A stretch of DNA of 64,000 nt from Sabellastarte sp. h YS-2021 (taxonomy: Eukaryota; Annelida; Polychaeta; Sabellida; Sabellidae): contig OZ024929.1 of the NCBI GenBank assembly GCA_964017235.1, positions 110,345,793 through 110,409,792 of the forward strand. The letters are read 5' to 3'. Position 1 is the first letter of the stretch, and each line of letters starts with the position of its first letter. Positions 24,101 to 31,427 of the stretch are shown here, in pieces. A program made the position numbers and the translations under genes. The notes beneath the pieces are model-generated. The model saw only the letters and a program-made list of their open reading frames with translations, was not told where the DNA came from and searched no databases.

Positions 24101-26417
24101 GAAATCCTCAAAGAATATTTGGGAACCGGTTTTGGAAAATGTTATTATTTTGGGCTTTCTTATGGCTGATACTTCATCAAAACGCCAAAAAAAATACATA
24201 TTTTGTTAAATATGTCACATTTTTACTTTACATTGACCAAAAGTCATGTTTACGTACTTTTTAGTATCTCGCGAAAGCCATTTCCAGTTGCAAGTTCTGG
24301 TTCATGTACGCACCGCGAGAAATAATCAATGCCAGTAACAAGCATATGAAATACCGTATTTTGTTCGTTTCAAAGCCCCGGTAACTGGTTTTTATTTTTA
24401 TAAATGATGCCACCACTAGCAAAATATTTCTGGATCATATACTTGTAAAATATTGTTAGAAACCCCATTGTAGCCTTATATTTCCAACACTCTTTGGGTG
24501 TACAAGTATCAGCATTTGATATTTTATTTGTTTTAAATATTGCGAGAGGGCAGTATTAGGTGTGGTGACAATAAAATATTGTTGGATTATATATTTGTAA
24601 AATATTGCTGGAAACCCCATTGTGGCCTCATGTTTCCTTCACTCTGTGAGTGTACAACTATCAGCATTTGATATTTTATTTGCTTTAAATATTGCGAGAA
24701 GGCAGTACTAGGTGCGATGACAGTAAAGTATTGCTGGATCATATATTTGTAAAATATTGCTGGAAACAAATAAAATATCACATTTCCTTCACTTTGTGGG
24801 TGTACAAGCACTAAAATTTGATAATAGAGAGTTTAAGATACAAGTACACGTCGTGATGTGTACTGCAAAGAGACGGATGACGTCATCTTTGACATTTTTA
24901 ACCAGTGAGTACGTAAAGCTACAAGTACACAATGTGAAAAAACAGTTCTACAAGTAAGGACAAAATATGAGAGTTTACATAAACTTTTCACTATTAAATC
25001 TTCATTTTATGTAATCAACTTTTAAGCAATAATATAGTCAAGTATCTTACATTATATATGTTGCTAAAATGCAGTTTTAGATAAAAAAAATACACCTGAA
25101 AACACTATTTTAAAAAGCCTCTAGTTTTTGCCATATTCCACAGATTAGGGATGGACCATTCCTTATCATGCTGTATTGCATTTACCTTTGTGGGAAGTAC
25201 GTTTTTAAAAGAACAATGGAAAACTTAAAATTCAATACTTTATATAGATTTTTGCCCTATCCTGCTGCTAATCTTTATTTAACAATTGGATTATTTTCAT
25301 CACATAGTACTTGTATCTTAACCAGAAATTACGGGAAATGTCTACGTGTACTTATAGATTTTGCAGTACACATAATTTCCAAAACGGGTATCTTAAACTC
25401 TCTATTTTATTTGTTGTAAATACTGCGAGAAGACAGTAAAAATTGCTGTCATATATTTGTAAAATATTGTTAGAAACGCCATCGTGGCCTCATATTTCCT
25501 TTACTCCATAAGTGTACATATATTTGTAAATTACACAGCATGGCAGTCACTGTGTTAACACTCAAGTGCACAAAACACACAGCCAATCAGAGAAGGGGTG
25601 TGGTAGACGTGCGGCTCCGAGTAAAAGTTACACAGGAAGAGATACAAACTCTGATGTTTATGTGAAACCTCAATTAAAGGCACAAAATAACTAGAAAATC
25701 CTTGTCTCTTGGTTTGAGAACAATAGTGAAATTGTTTTTATGTGAGACTTTGAGTAAAGCTTCTGAAAACTTGTCGCAAAAATAGTACTCATCAAAAACC
25801 TTTGCAACTGCCAGTTCCCAATGTTTATCCCCTTTTTCTGCCATATCACTGGGGGATATGGAAGCTGCTGCTTTGGGACTTTTGTGCCTCCCACCAGTTT
25901 TCTGTATAGTAACAAAGACAATCATTAGAAGAAATGAAGACGTTTTACAAAATTGACATTTAATATAAAATGCTTTTTAAAAGCTTTGTTATTGTATGCA
26001 CTAATACAATTGTCATAAAAGAAAAAAATTAATGACAAAGTGGTTACACACCTTAAAACAACAAAATCAATTAACAATGGCACTTATATACTTAGAGATG
26101 ATTATATTTAATTAAACCTAATCTTTCTTATCATAATTTATATTTTACAGCGACTTGCAAAATTAGATTCAGAATATATTTATTTTAATTACTAAATAGT
26201 AAAGACTGCTGTGATAATTGTGAAAAATACTGTAATCATAAATGTTACAATTTAGAATAGTTCCAGACATCTATAAAAATACACATTCACAAAATACAAT
26301 AAAATGGCTATAACAAAAAGCTACCTTCACTTTACAAGGTGACAGCATCTCATCATCTTCCTTGTTCAGTGTGGCTGGTATTTTACTTTTCTTTTTCCTC
26401 TTTATATTTAAAGCCAT
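3074..26417 (-). CDS. pum3: pum3 (Puf-A/PUM3, nucleolar pumilio-family protein), 5' half, ten exons
   Basis: The coding exons, joined on the minus strand, are 26417-26325, 25901-25800, 23805-23653, 14152-14047, 13847-13724, 9613-9538, 9247-9154, 8688-8622, 7207-7138 and 3178-3074. Together they give 990 nt, or 330 codons, and every junction keeps phase. The first about 190 residues are a Lys/Glu/Ser-rich, low-complexity N-terminus, as in PUM3. The rest matches the start of the Puf-A fold: KKLWEDLRR, DLHKLIQGKAKD, FAHDTSRVIQCLMKYG, MAKSKYAKFFVRKLLKYG, and IECAYNDYANAQERAGLVED. In the known family PUM3 (yeast Puf6) is a nucleolar RNA/DNA-binding protein of ribosome biogenesis, about 650 residues long. 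The C-terminal half is therefore missing from the window. The start ATG has an in-frame TGA three codons upstream. Introns carry many mobile elements; the largest is about 9.5 kb. The family call is from recognised motifs and is secure; the exact ends of exon 2 are less so. Confidence 0.9.
3840..4850 (+). repeat. Family B tandem array (~145-bp unit)
   Basis: Units carry the ordered blocks GGTCAAGGTCACTACGGCAA, AAGGTCAAAGGTCAAATCAA, caccatgacgttgcacacct, accaatgtccctaccaagta and gagatatagcccggacaaga. Spacing between the GGTCAAGGTCA starts is 137-148 bp. Confidence 0.85.
4860..5329. mobile_element. 470-bp MITE inserted in family B element
   Basis: The terminal inverted repeats are TAGTGGTGTCATC (4860) and its complement GATAACACCACTA (ending 5329), 12 of 13 matching. 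The flanks are cccgccgc (4852-4859) and accgccgc (5330-5337), a 7-8 bp target duplication. Removing the insert restores the CCGCCGCCCGCC stretch seen in other family B copies. The 8-bp duplication suggests a hAT-type element but the TIR is not diagnostic. No coding sequence. Confidence 0.65.
5403..6134. other. pum3 intron, no recognised gene
   Basis: AT-rich intronic sequence. A plus-strand open frame at 5725-5967 has a hydrophobic run encoded by a T-rich tract and an acidic Ser/Asp stretch. It has no recognised domain and was not called. Confidence 0.5.
6135..6842 (+). mobile_element. Decayed family B element carrying a SINE
   Basis: Two to three degenerate family B units (tcaaggtcactacg..., caccatgatgttgcacacct) are followed by a diverged tail, gggtgaaaacaatacccgca and a broken hairpin cagcctttgaaggttt. 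A SINE with a 15-bp target duplication splits the last unit at 6559-6788. Confidence 0.6.
6574..6773 (+). mobile_element. tRNA-derived SINE, 5'-truncated
   Basis: The copy keeps the B box (GGTTCGATCCC) within a tRNA-like GGCCGGGGTTCGATCCCCG arm but lacks the A box. It ends in gcgacgtaaaaccccaaataaataaataaa, an (AAAT)n tail. The 15-bp target duplication AAAGTTTCCATACCT flanks it at 6559-6573 and 6774-6788. It shares its body with the longer copy at 63302-63531. Confidence 0.85.
6843..7137. other. pum3 intron, no recognised feature
   Basis: AT-rich intronic sequence between the family B relic and exon 9. No repeat or coding signal was seen. Confidence 0.5.
7138..7207 (-). CDS. pum3: pum3 exon 9
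   Basis: A 70-nt exon with a TGTTGCAG acceptor and a GTAATG donor. It encodes NKEQRKHVFECLYGNVKRLI then KHR, corresponding to the RSFKGHVRKMLRH segment of the family. It is phase-compatible with both neighbours. Confidence 0.9.
7364..7458. repeat. Small imperfect foldback
   Basis: TAGGAATAAAAGACA on the left pairs with TGTCTTTTATTCCTA on the right, and GTGCTTTA with TAAAGCAC further in. This gives a hairpin of about 95 bp, possibly a very small MITE. Confidence 0.45.
7455..7893. mobile_element. 439-bp TIR element in pum3 intron
   Basis: ATTCTAAAATGGT at the left end has its exact inverse ACCATTTTAGAAT at the right end. The 6-bp direct repeat ATTCCT flanks both sides (7449-7454 and 7894-7899). 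There is no coding capacity and the superfamily is not assignable. Confidence 0.5.
7944..8433. mobile_element. 490-bp hAT-type MITE
   Basis: Perfect 16-bp terminal inverted repeats, TAGGGATGGGTCGGTA and TACCGACCCATCCCTA, are flanked by the 8-bp target duplication CTAATATT (7936-7943, 8434-8441). The 8-bp duplication and TAGGG-type ends fit the hAT superfamily. Inside, a block of about 150 bp is duplicated (aaatctgaagaaattata occurs twice in diverged context). No transposase is encoded. Confidence 0.85.
8622..8688 (-). CDS. pum3: pum3 exon 8
   Basis: A 67-nt exon with a CAATTTCAG acceptor and a GTAAGC donor. It encodes EIVVMAKSKYAKFFVRKLLK then YG, equivalent to the KAKYSRNIVKKFLMYG repeat of vertebrate PUM3. 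It ends with two bases of a Gly codon. Confidence 0.92.
9154..9247 (-). CDS. pum3: pum3 exon 7, first Puf repeat
   Basis: The exon has a TACAACAG acceptor and a GTAAGT donor. It encodes LIFAHDTSRVIQCLMKYGAQ and then EHKNALFDELK. The helix with R-V-I-Q-C is the hallmark of the first Puf-A repeat. Confidence 0.93.
9538..9613 (-). CDS. pum3: pum3 exon 6
   Basis: A 25-codon exon plus one base, with a TTTGACAG acceptor and a GTATGT donor. It contains SADLHKLIQGKAKD, matching vertebrate SDLQKLIQGKIK. The following intron is only 290 bp. Confidence 0.9.
9880..10235 (+). repeat. Decayed Helitron-like 3' tail (candidate)
   Basis: Sequence such as taccccatgaatatctgccc, gtttttgagttataaggac and an (ACAG)n stretch with a near-palindromic end (ctctcctctcgtcgagcg) resembles the region between array and hairpin in other families. 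No array or clear terminus remains. Confidence 0.3.
10794..11868 (+). mobile_element. Pearl-like element P3, 5'-truncated, nested in family C
   Basis: About five pearl-type units (ggaccaataataagcgagtt, tttgaccttgaaggaggggt) lead into the pearl 3' module (cttgtttttcaaaaggaggc, aaatctctctacacactgcg) and a decayed hairpin ctatccattggatacaa. It lacks the AACTAGACC 5' end. Family C sequence stops at 10794 and resumes at 11869 (tgatttactcaacag). Confidence 0.75.
11869..13135 (+). repeat. Family C tandem array, 155-bp unit
   Basis: Starts of the block 'gatttactcaacagtga' fall near 11869, 12023, 12178, 12333, 12488, 12642 and 12797, giving a 154-155 bp period and about eight units. Each unit contains ctatgttatagctgacccaa and ttttcaagttata. 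Confidence 0.9.
13724..13847 (-). CDS. pum3: pum3 exon 5, entry to Puf-A helical domain
   Basis: The exon is bounded by a TGTATAG acceptor and a GTAAGT donor. It reads EMKPKERKKLRKQLRTNYVL followed by SHEAKKLWEDLR. This matches the conserved PUM3 segment in which a basic stretch precedes the first armadillo/Puf-like helix (compare AKQMWEILRR in vertebrates). Confidence 0.88.
14047..14152 (-). CDS. pum3: pum3 exon 4, lysine-rich
   Basis: The exon has a TACTTCAG acceptor and a GTTGGT donor. It reads VISKAAEKLKRSKNKQSD and continues Lys/Arg-rich (a likely nucleolar localisation signal). It ends with one base of a Glu codon completed by exon 5. Confidence 0.8.
14153..14243. other. Short intronic spacer
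   Basis: Intronic sequence between pum3 exon 4 and the family D 5' end. No feature seen. Confidence 0.4.
14590..15378 (+). repeat. Family D tandem array, left part
   Basis: Five units of about 158 bp. Each has ggtaaaactgaccggctatt, ctccacatatgctttcccaa and aaggagatataaggcaaaaa. A sixth unit continues at about 20553-20710, beyond the nested insertion. Confidence 0.9.
15570..15686 (+). pseudogene. Relic of Helentron-type AP-endonuclease C-terminus
   Basis: The frame (open from 15414) ends TTDYGSCIDLVFTN...WSDYKAVLITI...stop. This fits the C-terminal part of exonuclease-endonuclease-phosphatase domains (TT..GS.iDlvftN ... SDHkpv), with the catalytic SDH changed to SDY. Helentrons are known to carry such a domain at the end of their Rep-helicase protein. 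CR1-type LINEs also have one, so the source is an inference supported by position: same strand and same element as the Helitron-like 3' hairpin. The fragment is too short to act. Confidence 0.55.
16220..20112 (+). repeat. 169-bp satellite array in H1
   Basis: About 21 units of 169 bp, a few 171 bp by a TAT insertion. Each holds ccttagataccctgtgggtc, gaaatcgctctatctcgcac, ggttaaggagatacaagcaa, ttttggcaaaaattcgaaaa and caaaatggccgccatttttg. An internal break at 18961-19098 holds a copy of the element tail and a pearl-type hairpin. The ORFs repeated across units on both strands are by-products of the repeat. Confidence 0.95.
19070..19098. repeat. Solo pearl-type terminal hairpin inside the 169-bp array
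   Basis: The 29-bp palindrome (GTATCCACCGGAT-GCT-ATCCGGTGGATAC) is identical in type to the pearl 3' end at 55446. It is preceded by a second copy of the H1 tail (18961-19069, also at 20113-20229) and followed directly by array sequence, sharing GATACAA with it. Confidence 0.8.
21110..21274. other. Intronic spacer
   Basis: AT-rich spacer between the family D 3' end and the pearl-like element P1. No feature seen. Confidence 0.4.
21275..23393 (+). mobile_element. Pearl-like (Helentron-derived, HINE) element P1, complete
   Basis: The 5' end is AACTAGACCTAG, then hairpin GCATCGG-AGAA-CCGATGC, then GTATCCACCG. The 3' end is a GC-rich run (gcgcggcggcggcgtagcg) and hairpin GTATCCACCGGA-TGCT-TCCGGTGGATAC, then AA. 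The 5' GTATCCACCG repeats the start of the 3' hairpin. The middle is a tandem array, then a unique 350-bp 3' module. This order (5' subterminal repeat, tandem core, 3' hairpin) is that of bivalve pearl elements and other HINEs. It lies in a pum3 intron, antisense to the gene. Confidence 0.85.
21330..23000 (+). repeat. Pearl-type tandem core of P1, ~148-bp unit
   Basis: About 11 units carrying aacctctaggaccaataata, agcgagttataagcactttt, TTTGACCTTGAAGGAGGGGC and CCAAGGTCAAATCCGACCAC. Two unit types alternate near the left end: a dimer of about 297 bp with 'cattggaccctgaacgagg' in one half occurs twice in tandem (21340-21640, 21640-21940). Confidence 0.9.
23394..23652. other. Intronic spacer before pum3 exon 3
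   Basis: AT-rich, no recognised feature besides the splice donor of exon 3. Confidence 0.4.
23653..23805 (-). CDS. pum3: pum3 exon 3, acidic/basic linker
   Basis: The 51-codon exon runs from a TTGTACAG acceptor to a GTAAGC donor and is phase 0 on both sides. It encodes a Ser/Asp/Glu-rich acidic segment (SSEDESDMDVQEADLV) followed by a Lys-rich one (KEGKGLKQKAKSKN), as expected for the disordered N-terminus of PUM3. Confidence 0.75.
24240..24450 (-). repeat. Diverged dispersed repeat, copy 2 (inverted)
   Basis: Read on the minus strand this matches 2560-2760 in the core CCGGGGCTTTGAAAC and in flanking blocks. Its left boundary ends ccaccactag, like the TIR of the MITE at 4860. Confidence 0.4.
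24408..24810 (+). repeat. ~152-bp tandem repeats in pum3 intron
   Basis: Three units with ttgtaaaatattgctggaaa, tgtacaagtatcagcatttg and aatattgcgagaaggcagta; starts fall near 24447, 24597 and 24751. A related single unit is at 25420-25520. Confidence 0.75.
24810..25420. repeat. Imperfect palindrome with a CRE site
   Basis: AATAGAGAGTTTAAGATACA at about 24823 has its inverse TATCTTAAACTCTCTATTTT at about 25390. Blocks between them also pair (aagtacacg with cgtgtactt). A perfect cAMP-response element TGACGTCA sits at 24878-24885 in the left arm. Confidence 0.5.
25800..25901 (-). CDS. pum3: pum3 exon 2 (3' end uncertain)
   Basis: A polypyrimidine-poor but clear acceptor (CTATACAG) opens an exon that starts KTGGRHKSPKAAASISPSDM and ends HWELAVAK. 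Phase is 0 at both ends, so it joins its neighbours. The donor used here (GTTTTTG) is weak. The frame stays open for another 40 codons to 25674, so a downstream donor is possible. Confidence 0.6.
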
Positions 26418-26466
26418 CACTGTTCAGGTCTCCTTCCTTTTGACCTTCCCAAAAAATAATTTCTGT
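26325..26466 (-). CDS. pum3: pum3 first coding exon with 5' UTR end
   Basis: Coding begins with ATG at 26417 and reads MALNIKRKKKSKIPATLNKE and then a short acidic stretch, ending VKVK-like at a GTAGCT donor. A good acceptor (TTTGTTTCAG) lies just right of 26466, so about 49 nt of 5' UTR belong to this exon. A further non-coding first exon and the promoter must lie to the right of it. They were not located. Confidence 0.75.
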
Positions 26467-26831
26467 CTGAAACAAAGGACACATACATTACCAAGATAAT
26501 ACTATACACATTGCTTTTCATCAATACCAGTCCAAGTAATTTTTGTGATTTAATAAATTTGTATCATTGATTGGATGGATATTATCCTAATTCCAATGAG
26601 AAAGTTCTTTCAACTGTAATACCACTGTTCCACTGCAAGGACCAATCAAAAGAACTAGCCAAATTTAAGCTTCCAGTACTCTCAAAAAGGGCAGAGAAAT
26701 GGAAAAAACCATAAGATTTATCTCGACAGAAAAGAGTGGTCATAGAACTGAAAAGATTGGCTTGACGACTTGCTTCCACCTGGTATGATTAATAAAGACT
26801 TCCCTTGTGCAGTAATTTGTAAGGATGAAAT
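26467..26831. other. Upstream of pum3 exon 1, no recognised gene
   Basis: Probably a 5' UTR intron of pum3. Open stretches exist on both strands around 26582-26780 without a recognisable domain. Confidence 0.4.
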
Positions 26832-26893
26832 AACTAGACCTAGCGCATCGGAGAACCGATGCAAATTGTATCCACCGTAAAGACAATGCACCA

Positions 26894-28153
26894 AGGTCAA
26901 ATCCGACCACGCCAGAAGATTCCCAGCGCATGATTTCCTATATGTTGGTTTACCATCAGAAAACATCTAGGACCAATAATAAGCAAGTTATAACCACTTT
27001 TAAGTTTGGCTGTCCTCATTTAACCTTGAACGAGGGGCCCAAGGTCAAATCCGACCACACCAGAAGATTCACAGCCCATGATTTTCTATATGTTGGTTTA
27101 CCATCCCAAACCTCTAGGACCAATAATAAGCACGTTATAGGCACTTTTACCTTTGGCTATCCTCGTTTGGCCTTGAAGGAGGGGCCCAAGGTCAAATCCG
27201 ACCACACCAGAAGATTTCCAGCCCATGATTTCCTATATACTGGTTTACCATCCAAAACCTCTAGGACCAATAAAAAGCAAGTTATAAGCACTTTTAAGTT
27301 TGGCTGTCCTCGTTTGACCTTGAAGGAGGGGCCCAAGGTCAAATCCGACCACGCCAGAAGATTCCCAGCCCATGATTTGCTATATGTTGGTTTACCATCC
27401 CAAACCTCTAGGACCAATAATAAGCAAGTTATAAGCACTTTTAAGTTTGGCTGTCCTCACTTGATCTTGAAGGAGGGGCCCAAGGTCAAATCCGACCATG
27501 CCAGAAAATTCCCCGCCCATGATTTCCTGTATGTTGGTTTACCATCCCAAACCACTAGGATCAATAATAAGCGAGTTATAAGCACTTTTAAGTTTGACTG
27601 TCCTCATTTGACTTTGAAGGAGGGGCCCAAGGTCAAATCCAACCACACCAGAAGATTCCCAGCGCATGATTTCCTATATGTTGGTTTACCATCCCAAACC
27701 TCTAAGACTAGTAATAAGCGAGTTATAAGCACTTTTAAGTTTGGCTGTCCTCATTTGACCTTGAATGAGGGGCCCAAGGTCAAATCCCACCACACCAGAA
27801 GATTCCCAGCCCATGATTTCCTATAGGTTGGTTTACCATCCCAAACCTCTAGGACCAATAATAAGCGAGTTATAAGCACTTTTACCTTTGGCTATCCTCG
27901 TTTGACCTTGAAGGAGGGGCCCAAGGTCAAATCCGACCACACCAGAAGATTCCCAGCCCATGATTTTCTATATGCTGGTTTACCATCCCAAACCTCTAGG
28001 ACCAATAATAAGCAAGTTATAAGCACTTTTAAGTTTGGCTGTCCTCGTTTGACCTTGAATGAGGGGCCCAAGGTCAAATCCGACCACACCAGAAGATTCC
28101 CAGCCCATGATTTTCTATATGTTGGTTTACCATCCCAAACCTCTAGGACCAAT
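26894..28153 (+). repeat. Pearl-type tandem core of P2, left part
   Basis: About nine units of 148 bp, as in P1. An in-phase stretch keeps a 298-codon frame open (26930-27826); this reflects the repeat, not a gene. The array continues at 36012-36610. Confidence 0.9.
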
Positions 28154-31100
28154 AACTAGAAATAGGCCGCCCTGTTGATAGTAGATGCGAATAGAAACAG
28201 GATAGCATAGAAGAACACACATTATCATGTGTAATGTCCACCCATGAACCTTTTGCCCAAATTGTACAGTAGTCTTACAAGACCCTGTTTCATTTGTAAA
28301 ATATATCAATGATGCTTAAATATTTGTTAGTGTAGATGTAAATTATTTCAGCTTCATGCCTTTTTGCATTGGTTGGGTTGAAAATTTTGACGAAATCACT
28401 CTATCTTGCACGGTTAAGAAGATAGAAGCAAATTCCTGTTTTTCTATTTTTGGCAAAAATTTGAAAATTCAAAATGGCCGCCATTTTTGGGAAAAGGAAA
28501 TTTTTTTGAAAATTGCCAAGAGTACATTTCTTAGATACCCTATGGGTCGAAAACTTCAACAAAATAACTCTATTTTGCACGGTTAAGGCCAGTTTGTGTT
28601 TTTCCATTTTGGGCAAAAATTCGAAAATTCAAAATGGCTGCCATTTTTGGGGAGGGGAAAATTTTTTGAAAATTGCAAAGATTACATTCCTTAGATACCC
28701 CGTGGGTTGAAAAATTTCGACGAAATCGCTCTATCTCGCATGGTTAAGGAGATAGAAGCAAATTTGTGTTTTGCCATTTTTGGCAAAAATTTGAAAATTC
28801 AAAATGGCCGCCATTTTAGGGGAGGGGAAATTTTTTTTTAAATTGCCAAGAATACAATGCTCAAAAATTTTGACGAAATCGCTCTATCTCGCATGGTTAC
28901 GGAGATAGAAGGAAATTTGTGTTTTGCCATTTTTGGCAAAACTTCGAAAATTCAAAATGGCCGCCATTTTTGGGGAGGGGAAAATTTTTTGAAAATTGCA
29001 AAGATTGCATTGCTTAGATACCCTGTAGGTCGAAAATTTTGACGAAATCGCTCTATCTCGCACGGTTAAGGAGATAGAAGCAAATTAGTGTTTTGCCATT
29101 TTTGGCAAAAATTCGAAAATTCAAAATGGCCGCCATTTTTGGGGAGGGGAAAATTTTTTTTTAATTACCAAGAGTACAATGCTCAGATACCCTGTGGGTC
29201 GAAAATTTTGACGAAATCGCTCTATCTCGCACGGTTAAGGAGATAGAAGCAAATTTGTGTTTTGCCATTTTTGGCAAAAATTCGAAAATTCAAAATGGCC
29301 GCCAATTTTGGGGAGGGGAAAATTTTTTGAAAATTGCAAAGATTGCATTCCTTAGATACCCTGTGGGTCGAAAATTTCGACGAAATCGCTCTATCTCGCA
29401 CGGTTAAGGAGATAGAAGCAAATTAGTGTTTTGCCATTTTTGGCAAAAATTCGAAAATTCAAAATGGCCGCCATTTTTGGGGAGGGGAAAATTTTTTGAA
29501 AATTGCAAATATTACATTCCTTAGATACCCTGTGGGTCGAAAATTTCCACGAAATCGCTCTATCTCGCACGGTTAAGGAGATAGAAGCAAATTAGTGTTT
29601 TGCCATTTTTGGCAAAAATTCGAAAATTCAAAATGGCCGCCATTTTTGGGGAGGGGAAAATTTTTTGAAAATTGCAAAGAGTACACTCTTAAGATACCCT
29701 GTGGGTCGAAAATTTTGACGAAATCGCTCTATCTCGCACGGTTAAGGAGATAGAAGCAAATTTGTGTTTTGCCATTTTTGGCAAAAATTCGAAAATTCAA
29801 AATGGCCGCCATTTTTGGGGAGGGGAAAATTTTTTGAAAATTGCAAAGAGTACACTCCTTAGATACCCTGTGGGTTGAAAATTTCGACGAAATCGCTCTA
29901 ACTCACACGGTTAAGGAGATAGAAGCAAATTTGTGTTTTGCCATTTTTGGCAAAAATTTGAAAATTCAAAATGGCCGCCATTTTTGGGGAGGGGAAAATT
30001 TTTTGAAAATTGCAAATATTACATTCCTTAGATACCCTGTGGGTCGAAAATTTCCACGAAATCGCTCTATCTCGCACGGTTAAGGAGATAGAAGCAAATT
30101 TGTGTTTTGCCATTTTTGGCAAAAATTCTAAAATTCAAAATGGCCGCCATTTTTGGGGAGGGGAAAATTTTTTGAAAATTGTAAAGATTGCATTCCTTAG
30201 ATACCCTGTAGGTCGAAAATTTCGACGAAATCACTCTATCTCGCCCGGTTAAGGAGATAGAAGCAAATTTGTGTTTTGCCATTTTTGGCAAAAATTCGAA
30301 AATTCAAAATGGCCGCCATTTTTGGGGAGGGGAAAATTTTTTGAAAATTGCAAAGAGTACACTCCTTAGATACCCTGTGGGTCGAAAATTTCGACGAAAT
30401 CGCTCTATCTCACACGGTTAAGGAGATAGAAGCAAATTAGTGTTTTGCCATTTTTGGCAAAAATTCGAAAATTCAAAATGGCCGCCATTTTTGGGGAGGG
30501 GAATATTTTTTGAAAATTGCAAAGAGTACACTCGTCAGATACCCTGCGGGTCGAAAATTTTGCCGAAATCGCTCTATCTCGCACGGTTAAGGAGATAGAA
30601 GCAAATTAGTGTTTTGCCATTTTTGGCAAAAATTCGAAAATTCAAAATGGCCGCCATTTTTGGGGAGGGGAAAATTTTTTGAAAATTGCAAAGAGTACAC
30701 TTGTCAGATACCCTGTGGGTCGAAAATTTTGACGAAATCGCTCTATCTCGCACGGTTAAGGAGATAGAAGCAAATTTGTGTTTTGCCATTTTTGGCAAAA
30801 ATTCGAAAATTCAAAATGGCCGCCATTTTTGGGGAGGGGAAAATTTTTTGAAAATTGCAAATATTACATTCCTTAGATACCCTGTGGGTCGAAAATTTCG
30901 ACGAAATCGCTCTATCTCGCACGGTTAAGGAGATAGAAGCAAATTTGTGTTTTGCCATTTTTGGCAAAAATTCGAAAATTCAAAATGGCCGCCATTTTTG
31001 GGGAGGGGAAATTTTTTTGAAAATTGCAAAGAGTACACTCCTCAGATACCCTGTGGGTCGAAAATTTCGACGAAATCGCTCTATCTCACACGGTTAAGGA

Positions 31101-31427
31101 GATAGAGGCAAATTAGTGTTTTGCCATTTTTGGCAAAAATTCGAAAATTCAAAATGGCCGCCATTTTTGGGGAGGGGAAAATTTTTTGAAAATTGCAAAG
31201 AGTACACTCCTCAGATACCCTGCGGGTCGAAAATTTTGCCGAAATCGCTCTATCTCGCACGGTTAAGGAGATAGAAGCAAATTACTCAAAAGTAGTACTG
31301 AAAATACACAATGAAGTACCTAAATGGCTATTACTCATGTACTGACAAAGCTATCAGTCCCAAATGCAATACCAAGCGAGCTATGGACATAACAATCTTG
31401 TATTCAAAATTGTAGTAAAATATCTTT
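28154..31427 (+). repeat. H2 module copy 1 (5' end, 169-bp array, post-array)
   Basis: 3,274 bp. The 220-bp 5' module (tgttgatagtagatgcgaat) is followed by about 17 units of the 169-bp satellite and a post-array block (cccaaatgcaataccaagcg). The units use 'gagatagaagcaaatttgtg' where H1 has 'gagatacaagcaattttgtg'. Confidence 0.9.

Noticed and set aside
26930..27826. 298-codon open frame in the P2 pearl array
   Set aside because: It arises from in-phase pearl-type repeat units; comparable short frames occur antisense and in P1, P4 and other copies.
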